From NCBI GenBank assembly GCA_963754125.1, contig CAVWEX010000001.1, forward strand, positions 682,001-746,000: a DNA stretch of 64,000 bases, in the 5' to 3' direction. Source of the stretch: RPQJ01 sp963754125 (GTDB lineage: Bacteria; Pseudomonadota; Gammaproteobacteria; Steroidobacterales; Steroidobacteraceae). The notes under the pieces were generated by a model. It was not told the origin of the DNA, made no database searches, and worked only from the letters and a program-made list of their open reading frames with translations. Shown here one piece after another: positions 10,063 through 19,210 of this stretch. How positions within the stretch are numbered: position 1 is the stretch's first letter; each line of letters begins with the position of its first letter. The translations under genes were made by a program, and so were the position numbers.

Positions 10063-11610
10063 ATGAGGACGACAGGGGTCATCGCAACCGCCGCCGGGTT
10101 CACATGCCTGATTCTCGCGCCCCCGGCGCAGGCGGCGCTGCACGGCCGCAACCTCGACAACGATCCAGCGACCTTCGAGGCTTACTACGACGACCTGCTG
10201 GACATCACGTGGCTGGCCGACGCGAATTTCGCCCGGACCTCCGGTCACGATGGCGACGGCATGATGACCTGGCCGACGGCCACGACATGGGTCGAGCGCC
10301 TCGACTACTTCGGCATCACGGGTTGGCGGCTGCCGGCACTGACGCCACTGGACGGCGCGACGTACGTCCACACGTTCAGCAACAACGGCACGACCGACGT
10401 GGGGTTCGGCACCCGCGGCACCCACTCGGAGCTGGCGCACCTCTATTACGTCACGCTCGGCAACAAGGGTCTCTGTACGCCTGACGACGCCGACCCGGGC
10501 AGTTGCGTCGTGCAGAACGGATGGGGACTGAAGAACCCGGGCCCGTTCGTCAACGTCGGCGCAATCGCGGGACACTGGACCGGCTCGGAATCGATGTGCC
10601 CCTGCGGCAGTCTCAAGACCTGGCTCATCGACATGACGAACGGCCGCCAGGGCCAGCTCCTTGGCTCGAACCTGCAGGGTGCGTGGCCCGTGCGCGACGG
10701 CGACGTCGCGCCGACCGGCGACCTGGCGAGCCTGACGCTGAAGACGTCGGCCGTTTCGGGCTGCAAGTCCGTGACCGGCACGGTCCGGCTCGCCGGAGTG
10801 GCACCGGTCGAGGGCGTTGTCGTACAACTCGCGGACACGCTCGCCGCGGCCAGCACGCCGGCCTCGGTCAAGATCCTCGCCGGCACCAGTTCGCGGAACT
10901 TCACGATCAAGACGGTCCCGGTGGTGGACGCCGAAACCGGATCGATCAGCGCGACACTCGGTAGCATCACGCTGAACCAGGCGCTCACGGTCCGACCGAT
11001 GGGCCTGTACTCGATGAGCCTGTCGCCGAGCTCGGTGGCCGGAAGCAATCCGGTGGCCGGGACGGTGAAGCTCGACTGCAGTGCGGGACCGGGGCCGGTC
11101 GCCGTCGAACTCGGCAGCAGCAATGCGCTGGTGGCGAACCCGCTGACGCAGACCGTGTTCGTTCCGCAGGGACTCAAGTCGGCGACCTTCGACCTCGTGA
11201 CGACGCCGGTGACCGCCAAGACCTCCGTGACGATCACCGCGGCCGCCAACGGCACGTCCAAGTCCCGGACGCTGACGGTCACCTCCATGGCTGCGGTGAG
11301 CCCGACGACCCTCAGGTTCGGCAGCCACGTCATCCACACCACGAGCCCCGTGCTCGCCGTGACGCTGGTCAACCGCGGCACGATGCCCTTTGAGGTGACC
11401 AGCCTCACCCTCGGAGGCTCGGGCGCCGGGCATTTCGCACAGGCGAACGATTGCCCGGCCAACCTCGACGCCGGCGCTTCCTGCACGATCGGCGTGACCT
11501 TCACGCCGACGACCACCGGCAACAAGTCTGCGAAGCTCTCTGTCGCGACCAGTGCCACCGCCACACCCATCGGTGTCTCGCTGTATGGCAAGGGTGTGTT
11601 GCCGCCTTGA
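10063..11610 (+). CDS. Secreted DUF1566-like protein with Ig-like C-terminal repeats
   Basis: A 515-residue secreted protein with an AAGGAGGG Shine-Dalgarno and a Sec signal ending at AQAA. Residues about 25-220 resemble the DUF1566/Lcl C-terminal fold (DITWLADANFA, GWRLPALTPLDG, HWTGSES), a sulfatase-modifying-like domain of surface proteins. After that come two Thr/Ser-rich Ig-like blocks that share LT.....V.G...V.GTV patterns. The end is an ASPM/SPD-2-like choice-of-anchor D domain (LRFGSHV, CTIGVTFTPTTTGNKSA). The role is unknown, presumably surface or extracellular. A strong hairpin lies 44 bases downstream. Confidence 0.75.
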   Translation: MRTTGVIATAAGFTCLILAPPAQAALHGRNLDNDPATFEAYYDDLLDITWLADANFARTSGHDGDGMMTWPTATTWVERLDYFGITGWRLPALTPLDGATYVHTFSNNGTTDVGFGTRGTHSELAHLYYVTLGNKGLCTPDDADPGSCVVQNGWGLKNPGPFVNVGAIAGHWTGSESMCPCGSLKTWLIDMTNGRQGQLLGSNLQGAWPVRDGDVAPTGDLASLTLKTSAVSGCKSVTGTVRLAGVAPVEGVVVQLADTLAAASTPASVKILAGTSSRNFTIKTVPVVDAETGSISATLGSITLNQALTVRPMGLYSMSLSPSSVAGSNPVAGTVKLDCSAGPGPVAVELGSSNALVANPLTQTVFVPQGLKSATFDLVTTPVTAKTSVTITAAANGTSKSRTLTVTSMAAVSPTTLRFGSHVIHTTSPVLAVTLVNRGTMPFEVTSLTLGGSGAGHFAQANDCPANLDAGASCTIGVTFTPTTTGNKSAKLSVATSATATPIGVSLYGKGVLPP

Positions 11611-11653
11611 TCGAAGGCTTCGCGCCCCCCTGAGCCCCAGGCGCCGCGCAGAC

Positions 11654-11680
11654 AGGACCCCGGCCCCAGGCCGGGGTCCT
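11654..11680. terminator. Perfect 12-bp hairpin after the DUF1566-like gene
   Basis: AGGACCCCGGCC, a three-base loop (cca) and its exact complement form a very stable GC stem between two plus-strand genes. There is no U-tract, so it may work as a Rho-assisted terminator or an RNA 3' end stabiliser instead of a classic intrinsic terminator. Confidence 0.6.
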
Positions 11681-11823
11681 GCGCTTCAGGGTCCAGCCGC
11701 TGCGAAATATTCCCGCAGGGGGCACGGTCTGGTTACATAGAGGGCACGTGCGCTGGAGAAATCCTCGCGGACGGACCTCGGTAACCGAAAACCCAAGACC
11801 ACGAGCCTCTGGAGGAATCACCG

Positions 11824-12090
11824 ATGAACCTGAAGAACCTGGCCCTTGCGGCCGCTGTGGGCAGCCTGATGAGCATGAGCGTGACGTCGACGGCTTTCGC
11901 CGGCGACGCGAAGGCGGACAAGGAGAAGTGCTACGGCGTCGCCAAGGCCGGCAAGAACGACTGTGCGGCCAACGGCCACTCCTGCGCCGGCCAGTCCAAG
12001 ATGGACAACGACCCCACCGAGTGGAAGTACGTGCCGAAGGGCGAGTGCGAGAAGATGGGCGGGACGACCGCCGCCGGCAAGAAGATGTGA
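11824..12090 (+). CDS. bufA1: Bufferin precursor BufA1 (DUF2282)
   Basis: An 88-residue precursor with a Sec signal peptide (cleavage after about residue 26, TAFA/GDAK) and four cysteines in the mature part at 36, 47, 54 and 75, within KCYGVAKAGKNDC, HSCAG and GEC. This is the DUF2282 pattern of bufferins, periplasmic peptides modified by a DUF692 enzyme on cysteine to bind copper. From published work on this family, the two central cysteines become 5-thiooxazoles and the outer two form a disulfide; whether that holds here is inferred. GGAGG upstream gives good translation. bufB follows after 7 bases. Confidence 0.88.
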   Translation: MNLKNLALAAAVGSLMSMSVTSTAFAGDAKADKEKCYGVAKAGKNDCAANGHSCAGQSKMDNDPTEWKYVPKGECEKMGGTTAAGKKM

Positions 12091-12097
12091 GGATCGG

Positions 12098-12967
12098 GTG
12101 AGTTCGAGCCGCACGGCGAACTCGAGCAGGCCGGTCCCGGCAGGCGCCGGGATCGGCCTGCGCTCCGCCCACCACGAGGCGCTCGTCCGCGAGCGGCCCG
12201 CGGTCGGCTGGATCGAGGTGCACACCGAGAACTACTTCCACGACGGCGGCCCGCACCTCGCGGCTCTGGAACGGGCCCGCGCGGCCTATCCGCTCAGCCT
12301 GCACGGGGTCGGCATGGGCCTGGGGTCCGTCGATCCGCTCGATCGGGCGCACGTCGCCCGCGTCGCTCGCGCCATCGAGCGCTTCGAACCCGCCCTCGTC
12401 TCCGAGCACGCGTGCTGGGGCAGCCACGACGGCGAGAATTTCAACGACCTGCTGCCGCTGCCGTACACCGACGAAGCCGTCGTGCACCTCGCCGACCGCG
12501 TCGCCGAGGCGCAGGACCTGCTCGGGCGGCAGATCCTGATCGAGAACCTGTCCTGCTACCTGAGTTACTCGAGCTCCCGCCTCACCGAATGGGAGTTCCT
12601 CGCGGCGGTCGTCGAGCGCGCCGGCTGCGGGCTGCTGCTCGACGTCAACAACGCCTACGTCAACTCGGTGAACGTCGGGCTCGACGCGAACGCGTTCATC
12701 GACGGCCTGCCGGCCGGCGCCGTGCAGGAGATCCACCTCGCCGGTCACACGCGGCGGCAGGTCGGCGAGCGCACCATCCTGCTCGACGATCACGGCTCGC
12801 GGGTTCCCGAGGCCGTGTGGAGGCTCTACGAACATGCGATCCGGCGCTTCGGAGCCGTGCCGACCCTGATCGAGTGGGACACCAACGTGCCGGACCTCTC
12901 GGTGCTCGCGGACGAAGCGGCACGGGCGCAGCGACGACTGGACGGTGTCCGTGGCCTCGCTGCCTGA
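12098..12967 (+). CDS. bufB: BufB, MNIO (DUF692) bufferin-modifying enzyme
   Basis: A 289-residue DUF692 protein, a multinuclear non-haem iron-dependent oxidative enzyme with a TIM barrel. Recognisable parts are GIGLRSAHHE, EVHTENYF, LSLHGVGM, SEHACWG, ENLSCYL, LDVNNAYVNSVN and EIHLAGH, which supply the His/Glu/Asp metal ligands of the family. It should act in the cytoplasm on BufA1 cysteines before export. The start is GTG 12098 with AGGA five bases upstream; the frame is open upstream but overlaps bufA1. Its end overlaps bufC by about 23 bases, so the two are coupled and are expected to form a complex. Confidence 0.9.
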   Translation: MSSSRTANSSRPVPAGAGIGLRSAHHEALVRERPAVGWIEVHTENYFHDGGPHLAALERARAAYPLSLHGVGMGLGSVDPLDRAHVARVARAIERFEPALVSEHACWGSHDGENFNDLLPLPYTDEAVVHLADRVAEAQDLLGRQILIENLSCYLSYSSSRLTEWEFLAAVVERAGCGLLLDVNNAYVNSVNVGLDANAFIDGLPAGAVQEIHLAGHTRRQVGERTILLDDHGSRVPEAVWRLYEHAIRRFGAVPTLIEWDTNVPDLSVLADEAARAQRRLDGVRGLAA

Positions 12968-13733
12968 GCTCCAGGCGCGCTTCGCCGCGGCACTGCGCGG
13001 CGACCCCGGCCCGATCGAGCACGACGTCGTGGGCGACGGGCTCGAGGCCGCCGGGCGCCTCGACATCTATCGCAACAACGCACGCGCCGTGTTCGAGGGC
13101 GCGCTCGAACGCACCTATCCGGTGCTGCGCCGGCGCGTGGGCGAGGACTACTTCCGCCAGCTCGCACACGGCTACCGCGAGCGCTTCCCGTCGCGCAGTG
13201 GCGACCTGCATGGCGTGGGCGAGCACTTTGCGCGCCACCTCGCCGAGACCGAGGCGGGATCCGGTTACGGATGGCTGGCGGAACTGGCCGAACTCGAATG
13301 GGCCTGCGAGTGCGCGTTCGTCGCGGCACGCGAGCAACCGGTCGGGCCGCAGGCGCTCGCGAGCCTTTCGCCGGACGCGCTCGGCCTCGCTCGCCTGCGG
13401 CTGCAGCCCTCGCTGCGCTGCGTCGCCTCGTCCTTCCCGGTGCTCGACGTCTGGCGCGCCAACCAGCCCGAGGCCGACGGCCACGCCGTGGACCTGACGC
13501 GCGGCGGACAGTGCGTGCTGGTGAGCTGCGGCGTGGACGGACTCGAGCTCGTCGAGGTGTCGGCGGCCGCGTTCGCATTCACGCGGCAGTTGCAGGAGGG
13601 CGCTCCGCTCGGGAGCGCGGTGGACGAATCCGGCCTCGATCTCGCCGAGTTGCCGGGCGTCCTCGGGATGCTGTTCTCAGGCGGCCTCGTCACCGCAGTC
13701 ACCGAACCCTCGATGGAGAGCAACTCGAAATGA
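12945..13733 (+). CDS. bufC: BufC, MNIO partner protein (DUF2063-type)
   Basis: A 262-residue protein with the N-terminal helical HvfC/BufC domain (LPELQARFAAALRGD, RLDIYRNNARAVFEGALERTYPVLRRRVGEDYF). The C-terminal half resembles the known substrate-binding fold of these partners. In related systems it binds the precursor leader or signal region and presents it to the MNIO enzyme, and it was formerly annotated as a putative DNA-binding domain. Start is GTG 12945 or GTG 12951, both inside the 3' end of bufB. The stop overlaps the DoxX start (ATGA at 13730-13733). Confidence 0.85.
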   Translation: MSVASLPELQARFAAALRGDPGPIEHDVVGDGLEAAGRLDIYRNNARAVFEGALERTYPVLRRRVGEDYFRQLAHGYRERFPSRSGDLHGVGEHFARHLAETEAGSGYGWLAELAELEWACECAFVAAREQPVGPQALASLSPDALGLARLRLQPSLRCVASSFPVLDVWRANQPEADGHAVDLTRGGQCVLVSCGVDGLELVEVSAAAFAFTRQLQEGAPLGSAVDESGLDLAELPGVLGMLFSGGLVTAVTEPSMESNSK

Positions 13734-14191
13734 TCCGCCTGCAATCCGCCATCCGGCTGGCCGAGCGCGTCACCCTGCCGTTCGAGTCCCTGCTGCTGCT
13801 GGCGACGCGCGTGTACGTCTCGTGGCAGTTCCTGAAGTCGGGCTGGCTCAAGATCGGCGACTGGGAGACGACGCGCTTCCTGTTCGAGGAGGAATATCAC
13901 ACGCCGTTGCTGCCGCCCCTGGTGGCTGCCATCGCGGGCACGGCCGGCGAGCTCGTGTTCCCGGTGCTGCTGATCGTCGGCCTGCTCAGCCGCTACGCAG
14001 CAGCAGGCCTGTTCGTCGTGAACGTCATGGCCGTCGTGTCGTACTCGCACGTGCTGCTGACCGAGGGCTTCGAGGCCGCGCTGGCACAGCACTACCTCTG
14101 GGGGTTCATGCTGCTCGTCGTGATCGTCGCAGGTCCCGGGCGCTGGGCGCTCGACGCGATGCTTGCAGGCTCGGGCCGGCCGCGACGCTAG
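13730..14191 (+). CDS. DoxX family membrane protein of the bufferin operon
   Basis: A 153-residue protein with four hydrophobic helices and the DoxX features RVYVSWQFLKSGWLKI near the N-terminus and HYLWGFMLLVVIVAGPG near the C-terminus. DoxX-like genes commonly follow bufABC, where they may supply a redox or quinone-linked membrane function for oxygen use or precursor maturation; that role is inference. It is translationally coupled to bufC and ends the operon, with the next gene 20 bases on behind its own ribosome-binding site. Confidence 0.85.
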   Translation: MIRLQSAIRLAERVTLPFESLLLLATRVYVSWQFLKSGWLKIGDWETTRFLFEEEYHTPLLPPLVAAIAGTAGELVFPVLLIVGLLSRYAAAGLFVVNVMAVVSYSHVLLTEGFEAALAQHYLWGFMLLVVIVAGPGRWALDAMLAGSGRPRR

Positions 14192-14211
14192 CCAGGAGGA
14201 GGCCGATCCCG

Positions 14212-15393
14212 GTGAGCCACAGCTGGGACCTCGTCGTGATCGGCGCAGGCGCCGTGGGCAGCGCGGCGCTGCGGGCCGCAAGCGAGTGCGGCGCGAAGGC
14301 GCTCTGCCTCGAGCAGCACGCGCCCGCGCACGAGCGCGGCTCGAGCCACGGCCTTTCGCGCATCTTCCGCCACGCGTACTTCGAGCACCCGGACTACGTA
14401 CCGCTGCTGCGCCACTCGACGGCGCGCTTCGAGTCCCTCGAGCGCGAGTCGGGAGTCGCCCTGCTCCACCGCTGCGGCATGCTGGTCGCCGGGCCGCCCG
14501 GGTCCGAGGTCGTGGCGGGGTCGCTCGAGTCGGGGCGCCGCTGGGAGCTCGCGGTCGAGGCGCTGGACGCACAGGCGCTGCGGGCGCGGTTTCCATGGTT
14601 CGCGTATCCGGACGATGCCGTGGGCGCGTTCGAGGCGAACGCCGGCATCGTGCGCCCGGAGGCCGCGGTGCATGCAGCCCTGGACGCCGCGCGGTCCCGG
14701 GGCGCAGAACTGCGGATCGGTGCCCGCGTGCGCTCCATCGTCGAGGACGCGGCCGGCGTGTGGGTCGAAACCGACGCGGGACGCGAACGGACGAACGCGG
14801 TCATCGTCGCGGCCGGGGCGTGGACGCCGCGCTTGCTGCCGGAACTCGCGCCCTTGCTGACGGTGACGCGCCAGGTGCAGGCGTGGGTCGCGGCGGCGGC
14901 CGGCATCGACGCAGCGGCGATGCCGTGCTGGCTCTTCGATCGCGGCCCCTCGGAGCGCGCGCTCTACGGCCTGGCGCCCGACCCCGCTGCGCCGATGAAT
15001 GCCGCAGGTGAGTCGTCGCCGGCGCATCACCCGAAGGTCGGGCTGCACGGCTCCAGCGACGTCGTCGATCCGGAGCTGGGCGCGGCGCCGGTCGCCGACG
15101 CCGACCTGGAACGGCTGCAACGCGCCTATCGCGTCGTCGCGCCCGCGCTCGCCGGCCGGGTGGTGGCTGCCGCGACCTGCCTGTACACGATGTCGCCGGA
15201 CGGGCATTTCCTCGTGGGTACCCGCCGTGGCTCGCGGCGCATCCACTTCGCGGCGGGACTCTCCGGCCACGGCTTCAAGCTCGCGCCCGCCCTCGGGGAC
15301 GCGCTCGTGGATCTCGCGCTGCGCAGCCGGACCGAGCTGCCGATCGACTTCCTCGCACCGGCACGATTCCCGGACGCGCCTCTCCCGCGCTAG
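14212..15393 (+). CDS. FAD-dependent amine oxidase (monomeric sarcosine / N-methyltryptophan oxidase type)
   Basis: A 393-residue flavoprotein starting at GTG 14212 with AGGAGGAGG upstream. The N-terminal GAGAVGSAAL is the FAD-binding dinucleotide fold. GSSHGLSRIFRHAYFEHPDYVPL is the conserved MSOX/SolA segment, and ATCLYTMSPDGHFLVG and GLSGHGFKLAPALG carry the covalent-flavin cysteine and the glycine-rich C-terminal loop. It should oxidise an N-methyl amino acid, giving formaldehyde and hydrogen peroxide. The exact substrate cannot be read from sequence. Its stop overlaps that of the minus-strand lipoprotein gene by four bases. Confidence 0.85.
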   Translation: MSHSWDLVVIGAGAVGSAALRAASECGAKALCLEQHAPAHERGSSHGLSRIFRHAYFEHPDYVPLLRHSTARFESLERESGVALLHRCGMLVAGPPGSEVVAGSLESGRRWELAVEALDAQALRARFPWFAYPDDAVGAFEANAGIVRPEAAVHAALDAARSRGAELRIGARVRSIVEDAAGVWVETDAGRERTNAVIVAAGAWTPRLLPELAPLLTVTRQVQAWVAAAAGIDAAAMPCWLFDRGPSERALYGLAPDPAAPMNAAGESSPAHHPKVGLHGSSDVVDPELGAAPVADADLERLQRAYRVVAPALAGRVVAAATCLYTMSPDGHFLVGTRRGSRRIHFAAGLSGHGFKLAPALGDALVDLALRSRTELPIDFLAPARFPDAPLPR

Positions 15394-16073
15394 CGGATCA
15401 AGCCGTCGCGGCGCAGCCGGTCGGCGATCGGCCCGGTGATCGCGGCGAGGGCGGTGTCGCGCGACTCGAGGTTCCCCACGGTCGTCTCCATCGTGTAGAT
15501 GTGCGTCGGACCCTTGGTTTCCCAGACCTTCGTGGTCACGTGCGCGGTGCCCTTGACCGTCGTGATCGATGACGCCGTCTGGAATTCGCCGTACACCACC
15601 GGCACCCCGTACACGCCGTAGTAGCCCGTCGCATAGCCGGCATCGGTCGCCTTGTACATCCCGCCACCGCGATCGTCGCGGCCAGCGCCTTCCTTCGCAC
15701 CCCAGTCGACGGAGACGAGCGTGGTCGCCACCACGGCATCGGCCTGCTGCGATGCGACGGCCTCGTCGATGCTCTCGCGCGTGAGCGGGTTCTTGGCCTT
15801 CACCACGTCGCAGCTCGCGATCGCCTTCACCGAGGCGCTCATGATCCGAGATGCCAGGAAGTGCTCGAACGCGCAGCGCTGATTGATGTCCGGGCTGACG
15901 CCGACGATCAGCACCCGCGAGAACGACTGGCTGTGGGACGCGCCGTCCTGCCATGCGCTCGACACTGAGGGCTGGCTGGCGCAGCCGGATAGCCCAGCGC
16001 CGGCGAGCAGCATCAGGGCGCACACGGCGTGTGCGCTCAGGGAAGCCAGCGGACGAACGACGGCTGTATGCAC
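15390..16073 (-). CDS. DUF4136-like lipoprotein
   Basis: A 227-residue lipoprotein with lipobox LSGC followed by ASQPSVSSAWQDG. The mature domain resembles the DUF4136/LPP20-type envelope proteins (FSRVLIVGVSPDINQRCAFE, DAVVATTLVSVDW, TTKVWETKGPTHIYTMET). A Gly/Tyr-rich loop (GYATGYYGVYGVPVVYGEF) is inserted in the middle, a segment common in these proteins. No enzymatic role is known. It is convergent with the oxidase and overlaps its stop codon. It has its own leader region up to about 16100. Confidence 0.65.
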   Translation of the reverse strand: MHTAVVRPLASLSAHAVCALMLLAGAGLSGCASQPSVSSAWQDGASHSQSFSRVLIVGVSPDINQRCAFEHFLASRIMSASVKAIASCDVVKAKNPLTRESIDEAVASQQADAVVATTLVSVDWGAKEGAGRDDRGGGMYKATDAGYATGYYGVYGVPVVYGEFQTASSITTVKGTAHVTTKVWETKGPTHIYTMETTVGNLESRDTALAAITGPIADRLRRDGLIR

Positions 16074-16124
16074 TGCAGGTTCCTCTCTATAGGTTGGGTC
16101 GCGGGATCTCCTTGACCGCCCGCG

Positions 16125-16142
16125 CCCGGCCGGATGGCCGGG
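16125..16142. terminator. Possible hairpin downstream of the CadC-like gene
   Basis: CCCGGCC, a ggat loop and GGCCGGG form a 7-bp perfect stem between two minus-strand genes. There is no T-tract on the minus strand, so intrinsic termination is uncertain. Confidence 0.3.
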
Positions 16143-16181
16143 AAAACGGAACGCAGCTTAACCCGGGGACGGGCGCGCCGC

Positions 16182-17663
16182 TCACCCGCTGGCGCGAGTG
16201 CGACCGGACTCGAGCCAGGCGTCCCACCGCGGATCGGCGTGCAGGCGCTTGAGGAAAGGCGAGTACGACGTCGACCACCGCGCGCGTCCCCCGACTTGCT
16301 GCCACGGCATCGTCCGGGGCGCCGGGTTCGCCGAGTTCAGCCACGCGAATGCCTGTTCGACCTCGCCGCGGTAGGCATGCACCTCCGCGATGCGCCACAC
16401 GTCCTGGCCACCCGACGACGCAATCAGTGCCCGGAGGGCCGCCTCGGAATCGCCATCCCGACCGAGTCCGTGCAGTGCGAGCGCGCGTATGTACAGGCCG
16501 TCCGCCTCGTCCGACCATGCGGCAGCCACCTCCAGCGCCTCGGCGAATTCGCCCTCGAGCACCAGCACGATGCCGAGCAGATCGTCTCTTTCGCGCGGCA
16601 TCGGATGCAGTGCCTTCAGCTGGAGCAGCTCGGCCTTGGCCTCGCGATAGCGGCCCGCGAGCACCAGGAACGAAGCCAGGTTGTAGCGGCTCGCCGCCGC
16701 CAGTGGCTCGACCGCGACGGCGCGGCGCTGGATCTCGATCGCCTCGTCGAGTCGACCGTCCTGGGCCGCGTTCCCGGCCTGCACGCTGAGCGCCAGCGGA
16801 TCGTCGGGATCGAGCGCGAGCGCCGCCTGGACGTGTTCGTCGCGGGCGCGCGGGTCGCCCATGCTCCCGCGATAGGCGGCGAGCCGAATGTGCGCCTCGG
16901 CCAGCGTCGGGTCCAGGTCGAGCGCGCGCTCGGCCGCGTCGCGCATCCTCGACAAGCCCTGCTCCGGAGGCATCCGCCCTTCCACCGTGTCGAGCCAGTA
17001 AGCCCCCGCCAGGCCCGACCAGGCCCGAGCAAAGCCGGGATCGATCTCGAGTGCCTCGCCGAAATGATTACGTGCGCGCTCGATGTCGCCGGGCGCACGT
17101 CGCTGGAGGAAGTGCCTCGCGAGCAGGTATCGCTCCTGCGCCTGCGCGGGCGGCGACGGCGCCGCGGCGGAGTCGCGACGACGATCGTCGAACGGCAGCG
17201 AGACGACGGTCGCGACCACGGTCAAGCCCAGCATCATCGCCAGGGCAGCCGGCCACCATCGTGTGCGCCGCGACGCCCGCGCGGCGAGTGGCGCCGTCGT
17301 TTCGACCTCCTTCGGCGGCTCCTCGGTCGGCGGTGCGGGCTGTGCATCGATCGAGCCGATGAACCGGTAGCCGCGCCGCGGAATGGTCTCGATGCACCGT
17401 GGTGCGTCGGCGTGGTCGCCGAGTGCCACTCGCAGCCGGTGCACCGCACTGTTGAGCGCGGTGTCGTAGTCGACGACGCCGCGCGGCCACAGCCGCGCGA
17501 TCAACTGCTCGCGCGTCACCATTTCGCCGGGGCGCTCCAGCAGCGCCTCGAGGACCTGCAGCGGCTGAACCTGCAGCCGGATGCGCGTGCCGTTGCGGAC
17601 GAGCTCGCCCGACTGTCGGTACAGCGTCCAGCCGTCGAAACGGATCTCCAAAGCGGAAATCAT
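16182..17663 (-). CDS. CadC/ToxR-like membrane regulator with TPR sensor
   Basis: A 493-residue protein. Residues 1-100 form an OmpR-type winged helix (LQVLEALLERPGEMVTREQLIARLWP, TALNSAVHRLRVALGD, IETIPRRGYRFIG), the CadC-type DNA-binding head. A transmembrane helix follows at about 135-155 (WPAALAMMLGLTVVATVVSL), then a periplasmic array of TPR-like repeats. Such one-component regulators bind DNA from the membrane and sense an envelope signal. It diverges from the ScyD-like gene across a 243-base gap, making that gene or itself the likeliest target. The signal is unknown. Confidence 0.85.
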   Translation of the reverse strand: MISALEIRFDGWTLYRQSGELVRNGTRIRLQVQPLQVLEALLERPGEMVTREQLIARLWPRGVVDYDTALNSAVHRLRVALGDHADAPRCIETIPRRGYRFIGSIDAQPAPPTEEPPKEVETTAPLAARASRRTRWWPAALAMMLGLTVVATVVSLPFDDRRRDSAAAPSPPAQAQERYLLARHFLQRRAPGDIERARNHFGEALEIDPGFARAWSGLAGAYWLDTVEGRMPPEQGLSRMRDAAERALDLDPTLAEAHIRLAAYRGSMGDPRARDEHVQAALALDPDDPLALSVQAGNAAQDGRLDEAIEIQRRAVAVEPLAAASRYNLASFLVLAGRYREAKAELLQLKALHPMPRERDDLLGIVLVLEGEFAEALEVAAAWSDEADGLYIRALALHGLGRDGDSEAALRALIASSGGQDVWRIAEVHAYRGEVEQAFAWLNSANPAPRTMPWQQVGGRARWSTSYSPFLKRLHADPRWDAWLESGRTRASG

Positions 17664-17906
17664 GCGGATGCCTGCCGTATAGCCGAGCCGGATGTCGGAA
17701 TGCCACCCCTGAGCATCGTGGCCGATGCTTTTGTCGGGAAGGTTACACCTTCGGCCGACGGGTCAGAAACATGTCAGACACCGGTCAGCCCGGCGCCATG
17801 GTGCAACCACTCCAACCGCCGTCAGGATGTCGGTTGCCCCGCGGCAGGCTCGCGTGCCCCGGGGTCGCTTCGAACAACAACGCCTTGGATTCAGGAGGAT
17901 CTCAAC

Positions 17907-19078
17907 GTGAGACAAAAGACTCGTACGGACACCCAGGGTCTAGGATCCGCGAACAATCGCGGCACCGGACGGCGTGCCTTGCTGCTGCTCGGCCTCGTGC
18001 TCGCGCCGTTGATTGCGTCGGCCGACGTCGGGGATGCGAAGACCTTCGCCACTGGGCTGGCGAACCCTCGGGGCATCGACTTCGCGCCGAACGGCGCGCT
18101 GTACGTGGCCGAGGCCGGCAAGGGCGGCCCGGGCCCGGACAGGTGCGTTCCGTCGCCGCCGAACCCGTCGGTCCCGCGCTGCTACGGCGAGACCGGTGCA
18201 CTCACCCAGATCCTGCCCGACGGTGGGCTGAAGCGGGTCCTCACGGGCTTGCCGTCGCTCGCCTTGCCGGATGGCACCGCCGAGGGCGGCATCGCCGACG
18301 TGTCTTTCTTCGGGATGACGGCGTTCGTGACGCTGGGTCTTGGCGGCGACCCGAAGGCGGTGCGGGCCGCGCTCGGTGGCAAGGCGCACCTGTTCGGCAA
18401 GCTGTTGCGGGTCACGCCCGCCGGCAGGTACCAGGTGGTGAGCGACGTCGCGGCGCTGGAGGCGCGCCTCAATCCGTCGGGTGGAGCGATCGACTCCAAC
18501 CCCCAGGGCGCGTTCGCGCTGCCCGGACGGACCATCGTTGCCGACGCGGGCGCGAATGCGCTGTTCCTGATTCCGGCGCACGGCCGTGGCCAGTTGTTCG
18601 CCGTGGTGCCAAGGCTTCCCGGCCTGCCGCCCTTCCCCCCGCCGTCGGACGCGAACCAGTGCCGACTGCGGTCGCCGCGGGTCCAGACGGCGCGATCTAT
18701 GTCAGCCAGCTGACCTCGTTCCCGTTCTGGGCCGGCACTTCCACGGTGCTGCGCGTCTCGAGCGACGGCGGCAGCATCACGACCTTCGCAACCGGGTTCA
18801 CGGCCGTCGTCGATCTTACCTTCGACGCCGGCGGCGCCCTGTACGTGCTCGAGATCGCGAGCGGGCAGTCGGGCTCGTTCCCACCGCCAAACCCGGGGCT
18901 CGGTGCGGGGCGACTGAAGCGCAAGTGCCCGGGCGCCGACCCCACCGTGCTGGTCGACGGGCTGACCTACGCGGCCGGTGTTGCGATCGGACCGGACGGC
19001 GCCGCTTACATCACCAACTTCGGCACGTCGCCGACGAACGGCGAGGTACTGCGGCTGCCGGTCGCGCCGTGCCCGTAG
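17907..19078 (+). CDS. ScyD/ScyE-like secreted beta-propeller protein, one frameshift
   Basis: About 390 residues. GTG 17907 lies behind CAGGAGGATCT and opens a basic leader (GRRALLLLGLVLAPLIASA) for export. The body is an NHL/six-bladed propeller with repeats such as LANPRGIDFAPNGALYVAE, GPDGAIYVSQL, DLTFDAGGALYVLE and GVAIGPDGAAYITNFG, which is the ScyD/ScyE pattern. The function is unknown outside scytonemin clusters. The frame breaks at about 18655-18662: restoring a second G in cagtgccg joins DANQ to VPTAVAAGPDG. It is followed by a strong terminator and divergent from the CadC-like regulator. Confidence 0.8.
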
Positions 19079-19140
19079 CGGTGCGTCGCGCTGCCGCCCC
19101 GCGGCACGACCGCGCCTAGCCCGGTCCTGCCGACAACTCA

Positions 19141-19173
19141 CGGCTGGCGATTCCGTCGCCAGCCGTTTCTTTT
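19141..19173 (+). terminator. Intrinsic terminator of the ScyD-like gene
   Basis: A 10-bp stem (CGGCTGGCGA / TCGCCAGCCG) with a five-base loop is followed directly by TTTCTTTT at 19166-19173, a canonical Rho-independent terminator on the plus strand. Confidence 0.9.
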
Positions 19174-19210
19174 GCCCGTACCATCCCCCGCGGATCTGCA
19201 GGGGGAACCG

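Noticed and set aside
9937..11433. 498-codon minus-strand open frame
   Set aside because: Opposite to the DUF1566-like gene, which has a signal peptide and a good ribosome-binding site; the minus frame is His/Arg-rich noise.
16134..17906. Upstream extension of the plus-strand frame that ends in the ScyD-like gene
   Set aside because: It is antisense to the CadC-like gene; the true start is GTG 17907 with a strong Shine-Dalgarno.
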